Below are positions 45,444 to 57,048 of a stretch of DNA of 64,000 nt, piece by piece. The position numbers were made by a program, and so were the translations under genes. The first letter of the stretch is position 1, and every line of letters begins with the position of its first letter. The notes below the pieces were generated by a model. The model did not search any database. It was not told the DNA's origin and saw only the letters and a list, made by a program, of their open reading frames with translations. Where the stretch lies: positions 87,584 through 151,583 of the forward strand of contig CALMZP010000031.1 of the NCBI GenBank assembly GCA_937870635.1, in the 5' to 3' direction. The stretch is from an uncultured Acidobacteriota bacterium. Lineage in GTDB: Bacteria > Acidobacteriota > Thermoanaerobaculia > Gp7-AA8.

Positions 45444-47099
45444 ATGACTGAAGAGGCGGCACCGAAACCGCCACCAGCGCCGCGCAAGCGCGGGTTCGGC
45501 GGGTATGCCGCGCTCGTGGCCGCCGGTATTTTTCTGAGCCGGGTGGCCGGGCTCGTTCGCGAAGCCGTCTTCGCCCTCTACCTCGGCAACTCGTGGGCAG
45601 CGGACGCTTTCAAGTTCGCGCAGAAGGCGCCCAACGTTCTGCAGAATCTCTTCGGCGAGGGCGTGCTCTCCGCCTCGTTCATCCCTGTCTATGCACGGCT
45701 TGTCGCGAAGGGCGATGAGGAGCTGGCGGGGCGCGTGGCCGGCGTGTTCATTTCGCTGCTCACGCTCCTGGTGAGTGTCGTGGTGCTCGTGGGTGTGATC
45801 ATCACCCCGTGGGTCCTGCTGGTCACTGCGCCGGGATTCAAAGGCCAGACGTTCGATCTCACGGTCATTCTCGTCCGCATCCTTTTTCTCTCGGTTGGCG
45901 TGCTCGTGCTATCGGCCTGGTGCCTCGGGGTCCTGAACACGCATCGCATGTTCTTTCTCTCGTATGTCGCGCCGGTGATCTGGAACATCGCCGCCATCGC
46001 CACGCTCTTCATTTTCGGAAGCCGGCTCCACAATGCGAGTCTCGCCGTGGCGCTGGCGTGGGGCATGCTCGTCGGGTCCCTGCTCCAGTTCGGGATCCAG
46101 CTGCCGTTCGTGCTGCGGTTCGCGCGGCGCCTCTCGCTCGGTCTCGACTACACGCTTGAGCCGGTGCGCGAGATGTTCCGCAATTTCGGACCGGTCGTCG
46201 TGGGACGAGGCGTCGTGCAGGTCAGTGGGTACGTCGACCTGGCGATCGCCACGCTGCTTCCCACCGGAGCGGTCGCCAGCATGTCGTACGCGCAGATGAT
46301 CTACATGCTGCCGATCTCGCTGTTCGGGATGTCGGTCGCCGCGGCGGAGCTGCCGCAGATGGCCAGCCAGACCGGAACGACCGAGGAGATCGCGGCGGCG
46401 CTGCGGAAGCGGCTGCACCGCGGACTGCGACAGATTGCTTTCTTCGTCATTCCGACGACTGTCGCGTTTCTGATGATCGGACGCCTGCTCGTCGCGGCGC
46501 TCTACCAGCGCGGCGAGTTCCGCGCGGACGATTCAGCGGTGGTCTGGCACATCCTCATCGGCTCGACGATCGGCCTCCTCGTGGCAACTCTGGGGCGGCT
46601 CTACTCATCGACGTTCTATGCCCTCGGCGACACGAAGACGCCGATGCGTTACGCGATCGTGCGGGTGATCGTCGGCGGATTCATGGCGTATGCGCTCGCG
46701 TTTCCGCTGCGGCCGTGGGTCGCGCGCGCGCTCGAATCGCTGGGCTTTCCCAGCCTCGGGGCGGTCGCCCTCGGTGCGGCCGGCATCACCGCCGCCTCGG
46801 CGATCGCCGCGTGGGTCGAGTTCCTCTTCCTGCGGCGCGGGATTCACCGGAGAGTGGGCGCGGTCGAGCCGCTGGCCGGCTTCTACGCGCGGCTGTGGGC
46901 GGCAGCGATCGCGGGCGGCGCGGCGGCGGTGGCGTTTGACCGGTACGCGGGCCTGGCAATCTCCGAACGCCTCCCCATGTCGCGGGTGGTCGAGGCGGTG
47001 CTGGCCAGCGGGGTGTTCGGCATCGTCTATTTTGTCGTCGCCGCCCTCCTGGGCGTCCACGAAGTGAAGGCGACGCTGAACCGCTTCCGGCGGCGGTAG
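45444..47099 (+). CDS. murJ: lipid II flippase MurJ
   Basis: MviN-family polytopic transporter moving lipid II across the inner membrane, 551 aa with about 14 hydrophobic helices. Family segments: AAGIFLSRVAGLVREAVFA with the essential Arg residues, NLFGEGVLSASFIPVYARL, YVDLAIATLLPTGAVASMSYAQ and FYALGDTKTPM. ATG 45444 is used; GTG 45426 in the same frame (MDVNFAM) is possible and would be nearly leaderless after TATCGC. Stop TAG abuts a class 1 palindrome. Confidence 0.95.
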   Translation: MTEEAAPKPPPAPRKRGFGGYAALVAAGIFLSRVAGLVREAVFALYLGNSWAADAFKFAQKAPNVLQNLFGEGVLSASFIPVYARLVAKGDEELAGRVAGVFISLLTLLVSVVVLVGVIITPWVLLVTAPGFKGQTFDLTVILVRILFLSVGVLVLSAWCLGVLNTHRMFFLSYVAPVIWNIAAIATLFIFGSRLHNASLAVALAWGMLVGSLLQFGIQLPFVLRFARRLSLGLDYTLEPVREMFRNFGPVVVGRGVVQVSGYVDLAIATLLPTGAVASMSYAQMIYMLPISLFGMSVAAAELPQMASQTGTTEEIAAALRKRLHRGLRQIAFFVIPTTVAFLMIGRLLVAALYQRGEFRADDSAVVWHILIGSTIGLLVATLGRLYSSTFYALGDTKTPMRYAIVRVIVGGFMAYALAFPLRPWVARALESLGFPSLGAVALGAAGITAASAIAAWVEFLFLRRGIHRRVGAVEPLAGFYARLWAAAIAGGAAAVAFDRYAGLAISERLPMSRVVEAVLASGVFGIVYFVVAALLGVHEVKATLNRFRRR

Positions 47100-47171
47100 T
47101 GGAGCCGCGGGCGATCCCGCCCGCGGGTTCAGAAGAGGAGAATCGGGCGGGCGAGATCGCCCGCGGCTCCA
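47100..47171. repeat. inverted pair of class 1-like palindromes after murJ
   Basis: Copies at 47100-47126 and 47144-47171 use the variant GGGCGATCCCGCCC/GGGCGAGATCGCCC and GAGCC instead of GAGCG. They face each other across a 17-nt spacer and can form one long stem. The first starts right after the murJ TAG. Confidence 0.9.
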
Positions 47172-47215
47172 CTTCTTTCATGGAGGATGCACCGTTCTTG
47201 CTACTCTCCTCCCGC

Positions 47216-48305
<1,090 letters not shown>

Positions 48306-48313
<8 letters not shown>

Positions 48314-49469
48314 TCAGCCGTTCATTCCCGGCGACGACAAGGTTGCGCCGGCCATCAGCGGGGGGATGCCGACACCGGCCGATCAGACGGCGCGTCTGCG
48401 CGAACGCGTCGAAAAGGAGCCGCACGATCCGCGCGAGAAATCGGCGCCACAGGAAACGCCCGTCATTCCGATGGGGGAGGGCGAACCTCTTCTCGTCGTC
48501 CGCGATCTGCAGAAGTACTTTCCCGTGAAGCGCGGGATCCTGTCGCGCGTCGTCGCGCAGGTGAAAGCAGTCGACGGGATCTCGTTCGGAGTCTCGAAAG
48601 GGGAGACGGTCGGACTCGTCGGCGAATCAGGGTCGGGCAAGACCACGGTCGGCCGCTGCATCCTCCGACTCATCGAGCCGACCTCCGGCTCCGTCGAATT
48701 CGACGGCAGCGACGTCCTGGCCCTCGGCAGCGGCGACATGCGCCGCATGCGCCGGCACATGCAGATCGTCTTTCAGGATCCCTATGCCTCGCTCAATCCG
48801 CGCATGACGGTCGGTTCGATCATCGCCGAGCCGCTCATCATCCACGGCGATCTCAGTGGCTCGGACCGCACCGAACGTGTCGGTCAGCTGCTCGAGAAGG
48901 TCGGCCTCTCCGCCGATTACCACAAGCGCTATCCGCACGAGTTCTCCGGCGGGCAGCGGCAGCGCATCGGTGTGGCGCGCGCTCTCGCCACCAATCCAAA
49001 GTTTCTCGTTCTCGACGAGCCGGTATCTGCGCTCGACGTCTCCGTGCAGGCCCAGGTGGTGAACCTGCTGATGGACCTCCAGGATGAGCTGGGCCTGACC
49101 TATCTCTTCATCGCTCACGATCTCTCGGTCGTCGAGCACATCTCCACCCGCGTCGCGGTGATGTACCTCGGCAAGATCATGGAGCTCGCGCCGCGCGAAG
49201 CGCTCTATCGCGATCCGCTGCATCCTTATACGAAGGCGCTCCTCTCGGCGGTTCCCGTCCCTGATCCGACAGTGAAGAAGAGCCGGATCATCCTCACGGG
49301 CGACATTCCCACGCCGCTCAACCCGCCCAGCGGCTGCGTGTTCCATACGCGGTGCCCGATCGCGCAGTTCCCGATCTGCTCCGAGGTGGTGCCGCCGGTG
49401 ATCGAGCACAAGCCGGGGCAGTTCGCGGCCTGCCACTTCGCGGGCGAGCCGCTGCCGGCCACGTCGTAA
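48306..49469 (+). CDS. dppF: Dpp/Opp-type peptide ABC transporter ATPase (DppF-like)
   Basis: Second ATPase of the peptide importer, 387 aa. Walker [10 protein letters not shown], signature [12 protein letters not shown], Walker [13 protein letters not shown], and C-terminal [19 protein letters not shown]. The first ~60 residues (Pro/Asp/Glu-rich, disordered) precede the usual start [16 protein letters not shown] and are longer than in typical DppF. ATG 48306 overlaps dppD. Followed by an inverted array of CGCAGAGGA units. Confidence 0.93.
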
Positions 49470-49472
49470 GAG

Positions 49473-49573
49473 CGACCTTTCACCGCAGAGACGCAGAGGA
49501 CGCAGAGGGACGCAGAGCCGTTCCCCTCTCTCTGCGTTCCTCTGCGTGCTCTGCGTCTCTGCGGTGAAGGTCG
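49473..49573. repeat. inverted CGCAGAGGA-type tandem repeat after dppF
   Basis: Left arm CACCGCAGAGACGCAGAGGA continues with two more units to 49517; the right arm (49528-49573) is its near-complement. Units are 9-10 nt. Similar repeats are known from many unrelated bacterial genomes. It lies between dppF and a TolC operon. Confidence 0.92.
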
Positions 49574-49584
49574 TCCCCTTCCAC

Positions 49585-49590
49585 TACAAT
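49585..49590 (+). promoter_or_regulatory. candidate -10 (TACAAT) for the TolC-led export operon
   Basis: TACAAT is 86 nt upstream of the tolC-like start, with GGGAGGG just before that ATG. A -35 would fall in the repeat arm (GGTGAA), so the repeat may be part of the promoter. Confidence 0.4.
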
Positions 49591-49676
49591 GCCGGACCGC
49601 GTCCGAAACTCTGTGTGCACACATTCGTACTTAGACGCGAGATCGCACGGTTGCCGCGGTCCGGGAGGGTTTCAAC

Positions 49677-51368
49677 ATGAGTTTTATTCGACGGCTGACG
49701 ACGATCCTGTGCCTGTCGCTCTTGGCGACTTCGCTTCTGGCGCAGACCGCCCAGACCACGCCGCCGCCGCGCACGACCGATCCGGTGACCGCCGAGACCG
49801 ATCGCGACGCGAACGATCCCCAGGCGCTTCAGCTCAGTCTCACCGAAGCATTGACGACCGCGATGCGGAACAACCTGGGCGTCGAGCTGCAGTCGTACGA
49901 CTACCGCATGGCGGGCCACAGCCTCCGTTCGCAGTACGGGCTTTTCGACTGGTTCGGGACCGGCCGCATCGCGCACAACAACGCCACCGGCGCGACGATC
50001 TCCGAGCTCGAGCCGGGTGAGCAGAGCATCACGACGCTGAACCTCGGCGTCAACCAGAACCTGCCGGCGGGCGGCAATTACTTTCTCGGGTTGAACAACA
50101 ATCGCCAGACGACGGTCGGCGGCTTCGTCGATATCAGCCCGGCCTATCGTCCGGCGCTCGTGTTCCAGGCCACGCAGCCGCTGCTGCGCGATTTCGGCGT
50201 CGACGTCACGCAGCGCGGCATCCTCATCGCCCGCAACACGCTCGGCATCAACCGCGAGCTTTTCCGCACCTCTCTCATGAACACGGCGGAGAGCGTCGAG
50301 CAGGCTTATCTCGACCTTGTCTACGCGCGCCGTGCCGTCGAGGTCGTGAAGGAATCGCTCTTCCTCGCGCGCGATCAGGCCCGCATCACCCAGATCCGAA
50401 TCGATGTCGGCGCCTCCGCGCCGCTCGACATCCTCCAGCCACGCGTCACCATCGCCACGTCCGAAGAGCAGCTGATCGGCGCGGTGGCGAGCGTGAGGGA
50501 TGCCGAAGACCGTCTGCGCGCACTGCTCAATCTCCCGCGCGAACAGTGGAGCCGGCCGATCATCCCGACGGATCCGGTCGAGTACACGCCGATGAACGTC
50601 GACATGGAGTCGGCAGTCACGCGCGCGCTCGAGCTGCGTCCCGAGCTTCGCCAGGCTGCTCTCCTCACCGACACGCGCGAAGTGCAGCATCTCTTCGCCC
50701 GCAACCAGACCCGGCCCCAGGTCGACTTCACCATCGATTACCGCGCGAGCGGCGTCGCCGGCCGCGCGCTGATCGACGTCGATCCGGTAACGGGAGTTCC
50801 GACCTACGAAACCACGCCGTACAGCGACGCCCTGCAGCAGGTCTTCGGACTGGACTTTCCGGCCTGGACCTTCGGACTCAACCTCGAGGTCCCGTTCACC
50901 AACATCGGCGCGCGCGCGGAAGCGCGCCGGGCCGAGCTCGATCTCGAGCGCTCGAAGACGGAGCAGGAACAGGCCCGCCAGATCGTGATGGTGGCCGTAA
51001 GAGGCGCCGTCCGCGCCATCGACACGGCGTCACGGACCATCGTCGCGTCGCGGGCGGCACGTGACGCCGCCGAGCGAAACCTCGAGGCCGAACGCCGCCG
51101 CTACGAGAATGGCATGACCACGAACTTCCAGGTGCTGCAGATCCAGCAGCAGCTCTCCGACGCGCGCGTCCGCGAGCTGCAGGCGCTGGTCGGGTATCGC
51201 GCGGCGGTGGCAAACTATCACCGCGAAGTGGGCGACATTCTCGAGGTACGGGGGATCGCGGTCGAGGAGCCCGAACTTCCGAGCGAGCCGCGCATCTTCT
51301 CCGCGTTCGACCGCATGGGGTGGTTGAACTACGGGGACCCCGCTGAGCGGGAGGAAAAACGCAGATGA
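49677..51368 (+). CDS. TolC-family outer-membrane protein
   Basis: 563 aa, exported (MSFIRRLTTILCLSLLATSLLAQ). Two OEP repeats with the usual AYLDLVYARRAVEVVKESL and TNFQVLQIQQQLSDARVREL helices and LGLNNNRQTTV-type strands. It is longer than the metal-efflux channel at 2694. GGGAGGG lies 7 nt upstream of the ATG. It overlaps the YIP1-like gene by 4 nt and leads an export operon with a MacA-like adaptor, ATPase and permease, so the channel probably serves that transporter. Confidence 0.9.
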   Translation: MSFIRRLTTILCLSLLATSLLAQTAQTTPPPRTTDPVTAETDRDANDPQALQLSLTEALTTAMRNNLGVELQSYDYRMAGHSLRSQYGLFDWFGTGRIAHNNATGATISELEPGEQSITTLNLGVNQNLPAGGNYFLGLNNNRQTTVGGFVDISPAYRPALVFQATQPLLRDFGVDVTQRGILIARNTLGINRELFRTSLMNTAESVEQAYLDLVYARRAVEVVKESLFLARDQARITQIRIDVGASAPLDILQPRVTIATSEEQLIGAVASVRDAEDRLRALLNLPREQWSRPIIPTDPVEYTPMNVDMESAVTRALELRPELRQAALLTDTREVQHLFARNQTRPQVDFTIDYRASGVAGRALIDVDPVTGVPTYETTPYSDALQQVFGLDFPAWTFGLNLEVPFTNIGARAEARRAELDLERSKTEQEQARQIVMVAVRGAVRAIDTASRTIVASRAARDAAERNLEAERRRYENGMTTNFQVLQIQQQLSDARVRELQALVGYRAAVANYHREVGDILEVRGIAVEEPELPSEPRIFSAFDRMGWLNYGDPAEREEKRR

Positions 51369-52132
51369 CATCCGAGCCTGCAGGAACGTCTCAGCCGCCG
51401 ACCATTGCTGAGGCGCCCCCGGCGACCAACGGATTGAAACGAGTGACCGGCGTGCTGTTTGCGCCGGTCTCGACATTCAGGGAGATCGCGGCTCGGCCCG
51501 ACATTCTCGTGCCGATGGCCATCATCGTCATCATTTCGATCCTCTCCTCGATCGTCATCGCGCCGCGCGTCGATTTCGAGACGGCCATGCGAGAGCAGTT
51601 CGAGCAGGCCGGGCGGAACATGTCGCAGGAAGACATGGACCGGGCCGTGCGCTTCAGCACGGCTTTCGCCAAGGGGATGATCTACGTTGCCCCTCTGGTG
51701 AACATGATCTTCTTCGCCGCGGTCGCGGGGATCTTCCTGCTCGCGTTCCGGCTGTTCGGAGGCGAGGGCAACTTCAAGCAGGCCTTCTCCGTCACGCTGT
51801 ATTCATGGATGCCGATGATGATCGCCGGGATCGCGATGCTGGTGATCCTGATCGCGCGCGGGAACGTCACGGCCGATCAGCTGAACAACCTGGTCATGTC
51901 GAACCTGGGATTCCTCGTCGACATGAAGCAGAACCCCGTGGCGTACGCGCTTCTGTCATCGATCGACGTCTTCACTTTGTGGACTCTGGCGCTTTTCGTG
52001 ATCGGGTTCTCCTTCGTCTCCGGGTTGAGCCGCGGTAAGTCGGTGGCGATCGTGGTGACGCTGTGGGTGGTGATGCTCGTCATCAAGGTCGGATTCGCCG
52101 CCATGGGCGCGGCGCGGGCAGCGGGCGCGTGA
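51365..52132 (+). CDS. YIP1-family membrane protein
   Basis: 255 aa with five or so membrane helices (LVPMAIIVIISILSSIVIAP, LVNMIFFAAVAGIFLLAF, MPMMIAGIAMLVILIA, FTLWTLALFVIGFSFVSG, VVTLWVVMLVIKVGFAAMG). The opening GVLFAPVSTFREIAARPD is characteristic of bacterial YIP1-type proteins. Biochemical role unknown. It overlaps both neighbours (ATGA with tolC, GTGA with the adaptor), which ties it to the exporter. Confidence 0.82.
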   Translation: MTSEPAGTSQPPTIAEAPPATNGLKRVTGVLFAPVSTFREIAARPDILVPMAIIVIISILSSIVIAPRVDFETAMREQFEQAGRNMSQEDMDRAVRFSTAFAKGMIYVAPLVNMIFFAAVAGIFLLAFRLFGGEGNFKQAFSVTLYSWMPMMIAGIAMLVILIARGNVTADQLNNLVMSNLGFLVDMKQNPVAYALLSSIDVFTLWTLALFVIGFSFVSGLSRGKSVAIVVTLWVVMLVIKVGFAAMGAARAAGA

Positions 52133-53361
52133 GGAAACGCGCGCTCATCATCGGAGGTGCCGCCCTCCTCCTGGCAATCATCATCTTTGCCAGCATCCGC
52201 GGCGGAGGGACGAAGGGCGAGAAGGTCTATGTCACCCCGGCGGGAACGAAGCAGCTCGAATCGGTGGTGACGGCATCCGGACAGATCGACCCGAAAGTCA
52301 AAGTGAACATCAGCGCGCACGTGATCGGGAAGATCGAGCGGCTCTACTTCAACGAGGGGGACACGGTTCGCCGCGGCCAGAAGCTCGTGGAGCTGGAGAA
52401 GCCGATGTACACCGCGCAGCGCGACCGCGCGCGGGCCGAGCTGGCCAACCGCCGCATCGAGGTTCAGCGCGCGAGGGCATCGCTGGCGAACGCCGAGCTG
52501 GCCTTCCGCCGCGCGCAGTCGCTGCAGCGCCAGGGAATCCAGGCGCAGGAGCTTTTCGACCGCGCCAGCGTCGAGCTTTCGAATGCCCGCGCCGGGTATT
52601 CCTCAGCCCTCGAAGGTGTGCGGCAGGCCGAGGCGACGCTGAGGCAGGCGCAGGAAGATCTGTCGCGGACGACGCTCGTCGCCCCGCTCGATGGCAAGGT
52701 CGTCCAGCTCAATGCGCGTGAAGGCGAGGTCGTGATCACCGGGACGATGAACAATCCGGGATCGGTCATCGCCGTCCTCGCCGATCTCTCGCAGATCCTC
52801 GTCGAGGCGGAAGTGGGGGAGACGGAGATCGTCGGGATTCGCGTCGGGCAGCCTGCGCGGATCAAGGTCGACGCCGTGTCGGGACGCGAATACGTCGGCC
52901 ACGTAGCCGAGATCGGTAGCAGCGCCGCCGTACGGCAGAGCGCCGGCTCCGGCATCCGGTACTTCAAGGTGAAGGTCGCCATCGACAACGCCGACGACAG
53001 CCTGCGCCCGGGTATGACGTCGCAGGTCTCCATCGTCACGAGCACGCAGAAGGATGCCGTTGCCGTTCCGATCCAGGCCGTGGTGGAACGAGTGCCCGGC
53101 GCCAAGGATGATGAAGAGGAAGAAGACGACGACACTCCGAAGGAAAAGTTCGTGTTCTTCGCGCGCAACGGCAAAGCGGCGCTGACCCGCGTCCAGACGG
53201 GGATCAGTGACGCCACCGACGTGGCGATCGTCTCAGGGGTGAAGGCGGGCGATCCCGTCATCACCGGCCCCTTTCGCGTGCTGCGCCGCCTCAAGGATGG
53301 CGCGGCCATCGAAGTCGTCAAAGAAGACAAGACCGGCACCACCGACAAGAAGAAGAGCTGA
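52129..53361 (+). CDS. MacA/HlyD-type periplasmic adaptor
   Basis: 410 aa. N-terminal anchor ([20 protein letters not shown]), barrel-sandwich strands ([21 protein letters not shown]), a long helical hairpin ([24 protein letters not shown] is its core region), lipoyl return [15 protein letters not shown] and beta-barrel domains. An acidic insertion ([14 protein letters not shown]) lies near residue 330. GTG 52129 overlaps the YIP1 stop. It should connect the ATPase/permease to the TolC-like channel. Confidence 0.9.
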   Translation: MRKRALIIGGAALLLAIIIFASIRGGGTKGEKVYVTPAGTKQLESVVTASGQIDPKVKVNISAHVIGKIERLYFNEGDTVRRGQKLVELEKPMYTAQRDRARAELANRRIEVQRARASLANAELAFRRAQSLQRQGIQAQELFDRASVELSNARAGYSSALEGVRQAEATLRQAQEDLSRTTLVAPLDGKVVQLNAREGEVVITGTMNNPGSVIAVLADLSQILVEAEVGETEIVGIRVGQPARIKVDAVSGREYVGHVAEIGSSAAVRQSAGSGIRYFKVKVAIDNADDSLRPGMTSQVSIVTSTQKDAVAVPIQAVVERVPGAKDDEEEEDDDTPKEKFVFFARNGKAALTRVQTGISDATDVAIVSGVKAGDPVITGPFRVLRRLKDGAAIEVVKEDKTGTTDKKKS

Positions 53362-53377
53362 TTCACGGAGGATTCGA

Positions 53378-54073
<696 letters not shown>

Positions 54074-54086
54074 TTCCGATTGATTA

Positions 54087-54208
54087 ATCCCGAGCGCAGC
54101 GAGGGATCTCCGGTACCACCGGCAGGATGAAAGTCGATAGCACGATGATCTGCAATTTCAACATTGACCCTGCCGGTGGTACCGGAGATCCCTCGCTGCG
54201 CTCGGGAT
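54087..54208. repeat. perfect 40-bp-stem inverted repeat between ATPase and permease genes
   Basis: Arms 54087-54126 and 54169-54208 are perfectly complementary (outer ATCCCGAGCGCAGCGAGGGA) with a 42-nt AT-richer loop. The outer part is related to the repeats at 11258 and 20283. It sits inside an operon. Confidence 0.96.
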
Positions 54209-54229
54209 TCTGACGAAGAACCCGAAATC

Positions 54230-55165
54230 ATGTTCTCCGAGAACCTCCGCATCGCTCTTCGCGCCGTCTTCTCCAACAAGATGCGCTCGATCCTCACGGT
54301 GCTGGGGGTGATGATCGGCGTGGCGGCGGTCATCGCCGTCGTTTCGCTCGTCCAGGGACTTCAGAAGAAGATCTCCGCCGACCTGGAAAGCGTCGGCGCG
54401 ACGTTCATACGCGTCATCCCCGACCTCGGCGTGCAGAGCAATCCCTTCCTGCAGAAGATGCCCGAGCTCACGTACGACGACGCGCTGGCCGTGAAGAAGG
54501 GGGCGACCGCCATCCGCAACTTCACGCCTCTCTTCCTGAGCCAGGCGCAGCTCAAGCGCGGCGACGCCCGTCACTCCACGACGATGATCGGCGTCAATCA
54601 GACCTATCAGGACGTGGTCAATCACTGGGTCGATCACGGCCGGTTCTTCACGACGCTCGACGAAGAAGCCAAGAAGCGCGTGGCCGTCCTCGGAGTCGAA
54701 TCGGCGCGGAAGCTCGGCCTGAACGATCCTCTCGGCCAGGTCATTCAGATCGACGACACGGCTTTCACCGTGATCGGAGTGATGGAAAAGAGGGGCAGCT
54801 CGATCACCGGCGACTCGGATGATCTGGTTCTCATCCCGTTTGCGACGGCGCAGATCCTCTATGGCGCCGACCGGATGAAGCATCTGCCGCTCGCGCTTCA
54901 GGTGCGGAACCGCGATGACGTCGACCTCGAGGCCGTCGTTCTCTCGGGGTTCGGCGGCCTGGTCGGGATCGTCGGCGGAACGGGGCTCGCCAACCTCATC
55001 CGTCTGCTTCTGGGGAAGTGGGTGACCCTACCGCCGGTGCACACCCCTCTCTGGGCGATCCTCATCGCTTTCGGTTTCTGTGCGTTTCTGGGGATTCTTT
55101 TCGGGATCTATCCGGCCGCCAAGGCTTCCAAACTCGACCCCATCGAGGCCCTTCGTTACGAGTAG
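54230..55165 (+). CDS. MacB-family FtsX-like permease with internal deletion
   Basis: 311 aa. The N-terminal half is a normal MacB: TM1 (ILTVLGVMIGVAAVIAVVSL), then the periplasmic core up to LALQVRNRDDVD (residue 232). The next residues LEAVVLSGFGGLVG belong to the segment before TM3 in complete homologues, so about 90-100 residues, including TM2 and the conserved GGIGIMN/REIG region, are missing. TM3 and TM4 and the end (GIYPAAKASKLDPIEALRYE) are intact. The frame is kept. An odd number of helices should disrupt topology, so function is doubtful unless a second permease is used. Confidence 0.85.
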   Translation: MFSENLRIALRAVFSNKMRSILTVLGVMIGVAAVIAVVSLVQGLQKKISADLESVGATFIRVIPDLGVQSNPFLQKMPELTYDDALAVKKGATAIRNFTPLFLSQAQLKRGDARHSTTMIGVNQTYQDVVNHWVDHGRFFTTLDEEAKKRVAVLGVESARKLGLNDPLGQVIQIDDTAFTVIGVMEKRGSSITGDSDDLVLIPFATAQILYGADRMKHLPLALQVRNRDDVDLEAVVLSGFGGLVGIVGGTGLANLIRLLLGKWVTLPPVHTPLWAILIAFGFCAFLGILFGIYPAAKASKLDPIEALRYE

Positions 55166-55202
55166 GTTGCGCTGGCACAAGGGTCGAAATGCACCTGTGG
55201 CG

Positions 55203-57047
55203 ATGAGTGTTACGACCGGCGTGCCCATTCCATTTCGCAGCTTCCTGCTCACGATTGCTCTGGCTTTCGCAGCCACGGTTGCGTCCGCCGAACTGATGCC
55301 CGTCTCCGAAGTAAAAAAGGGGATGAAGGGTTACGGCCTCTCGGTGTTCGACGGCAACACGATCGAAAAGTTCGACGTCGAGATCGTTGGAGTCCTCAAC
55401 AAGATCGGGCCGGGACAGGATCTCATCCTGGCAACGGTCGACGGTCCGGCGATTCGCCGCGCCGGAGTCATCGCGGGGATGAGCGGCTCGCCGATTTTCA
55501 TCGACGGCAAGGTCATCGGCGCACTCGCGTATGCATGGGACTTTTCGAAGGAACCGGTTGCCGGCATCACGCCGATTCACGAGATGCTGAAGATCGCCGA
55601 GGCGGAGACGTCGGCGGCGCCGGCGCTGGCGGCGGCGGCACCGCGGATGGACGCGCGGGCGTTCCTCCAATCGATGGCGAACCGCGACAACACGAAGGTA
55701 TTCGACGATCTCGTCAAGGGAATGACGGCGCGGCAGGTGAGCGCGATCGGCGGCGCGCGGCGCATTGCCCTTCCGCTCTCGCTCGGCAGTTTTGCGCCGG
55801 AGACGATCGCGCGCTTTGGCGTTCATTTCGATCAGATGGGCTTCGTTTCTGTTCCCACCGGCAGCGCCAGTGGAGCGCGGGCGACCTCGCCCGCGTCATC
55901 GTCCACACGGAAAGTCTTCAAACCCGGCGATGCCATCGGCGCCGTCCTCGTGAATGGTGACTTCAGCGTCGCCGCGAGCGGAACGGTGACGCATGTCGAT
56001 GGCGACCGCGTCTACGCGTTCGGCCATCCCTTCCTCGACATGGGAGAGATCAGTTTTCCCATGGCCGAAGCGGAAGTCGTCGGATTCCTGCCAAGCGTGG
56101 CGAGATCGTTCAAGTTCTCGAACAGCGGTCAAATCGTCGGCGCGCTCCGTCAGGATCGCGCTCCCGGAATCATGGGAATCCTCGGGGCGGAAGCGCCGAT
56201 GATTCCCGTCGAGCTCACGGTCGAGGGCACCGGCACCGCCAAGCATTACAAGGTGAACGTCGTTCGGCATCCGCAGTTGTCGCCGCTGATGATCGCCATG
56301 GCCGCGGACAGCGTCGTCGCGAACTCGCAGCGCGCAGCAGGCGAGCGGACCGTCGTCCTCGAATCCGAGATTCGCGTGAAGGGTTTTGCCGAACCGATCC
56401 GCCTTCGCGAAGGGTGGGCCGGCGCCCAGGCGCGCCAGGCCATCCCGCAGTACCTGGCAGTCGTTGCCGGATATCTCATCTCGAACGAGTTTCAGAGCAC
56501 CGAGCTCGAAAGCGTGAAGGTCCATCTCCGGCACGACGATGAGCTGAAGATCGCGCGCGTGACCGAAGCGACCGTGGAAACGGATGACGGGAGAGTTTCA
56601 CCCGGAGACACCGTGCGCGTTCGCGCGGTCCTCAAGCCGTACCGCGGCGAGTCGTTCGTCGAGACGTTCGAGCTGAAGATTCCGGAAGATCAGACGCCGG
56701 GATCGGCCTACCTGCTCATTGGAAGCGGCACGGTTGCCAACCAGATCGATTTCACGCTCGTCCCTCCCGATCCACGCACCCTCGAGCACGTCCTCGGAGT
56801 CCTCGGCCGTCTCCGTCCGTCGACCGACCTCACCGTCGGTCTCTACGCGACGAGCGACGGCGCGGTCACGGCCGGCGTCTATCTTCCCAACCTGCCGCCG
56901 ACCATGCGAGCGGTGGTGAAGGGTGATACGTCGAACGCGCCGCAGGCGAACGTGCGTTATCACGGAAGCGTGCGACAGGCGCGTCCGCTCGGCTACATCA
57001 TCGATGGCGCCTTGAAGGTCGACATCGACGTGCGGCCCCGGCTGTGA
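55203..57047 (+). CDS. SpoIVB-like (peptidase S55 domain) secreted protein
   Basis: 614 aa with signal peptide (FLLTIALAFAATVASAE). GMSGSPIFIDGKVIG at 92-106 and YAFGHPFLDMG near 270 are the serine- and histidine-bearing signatures of the S55 domain; KKGMKGYGLSVFDG is a common N-terminal element. In Bacillus SpoIVB, from memory, the His motif precedes the Ser motif; here the order is reversed. Residues ~221-232 (SGARATSPASSS) are encoded by a class 1 palindrome between the two motifs. The C-terminal half is beta-rich. It follows the permease by 37 nt. Protease activity is not certain. Confidence 0.8.
   Translation: MSVTTGVPIPFRSFLLTIALAFAATVASAELMPVSEVKKGMKGYGLSVFDGNTIEKFDVEIVGVLNKIGPGQDLILATVDGPAIRRAGVIAGMSGSPIFIDGKVIGALAYAWDFSKEPVAGITPIHEMLKIAEAETSAAPALAAAAPRMDARAFLQSMANRDNTKVFDDLVKGMTARQVSAIGGARRIALPLSLGSFAPETIARFGVHFDQMGFVSVPTGSASGARATSPASSSTRKVFKPGDAIGAVLVNGDFSVAASGTVTHVDGDRVYAFGHPFLDMGEISFPMAEAEVVGFLPSVARSFKFSNSGQIVGALRQDRAPGIMGILGAEAPMIPVELTVEGTGTAKHYKVNVVRHPQLSPLMIAMAADSVVANSQRAAGERTVVLESEIRVKGFAEPIRLREGWAGAQARQAIPQYLAVVAGYLISNEFQSTELESVKVHLRHDDELKIARVTEATVETDDGRVSPGDTVRVRAVLKPYRGESFVETFELKIPEDQTPGSAYLLIGSGTVANQIDFTLVPPDPRTLEHVLGVLGRLRPSTDLTVGLYATSDGAVTAGVYLPNLPPTMRAVVKGDTSNAPQANVRYHGSVRQARPLGYIIDGALKVDIDVRPRL
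55871..55895 (+). repeat. GC-rich palindrome (class 1), inside the S55-like gene
   Basis: A full copy encoding SGARATSPA in frame on the plus strand, here in a plus-strand gene, so the peptide frame is conserved regardless of gene strand. Confidence 0.92.
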
Positions 57048-57048
57048 C

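Noticed and set aside
49473..49573. Insertion sequence
   Set aside because: The inverted arms enclose only ~10 nt, with no transposase reading frame or target duplication.
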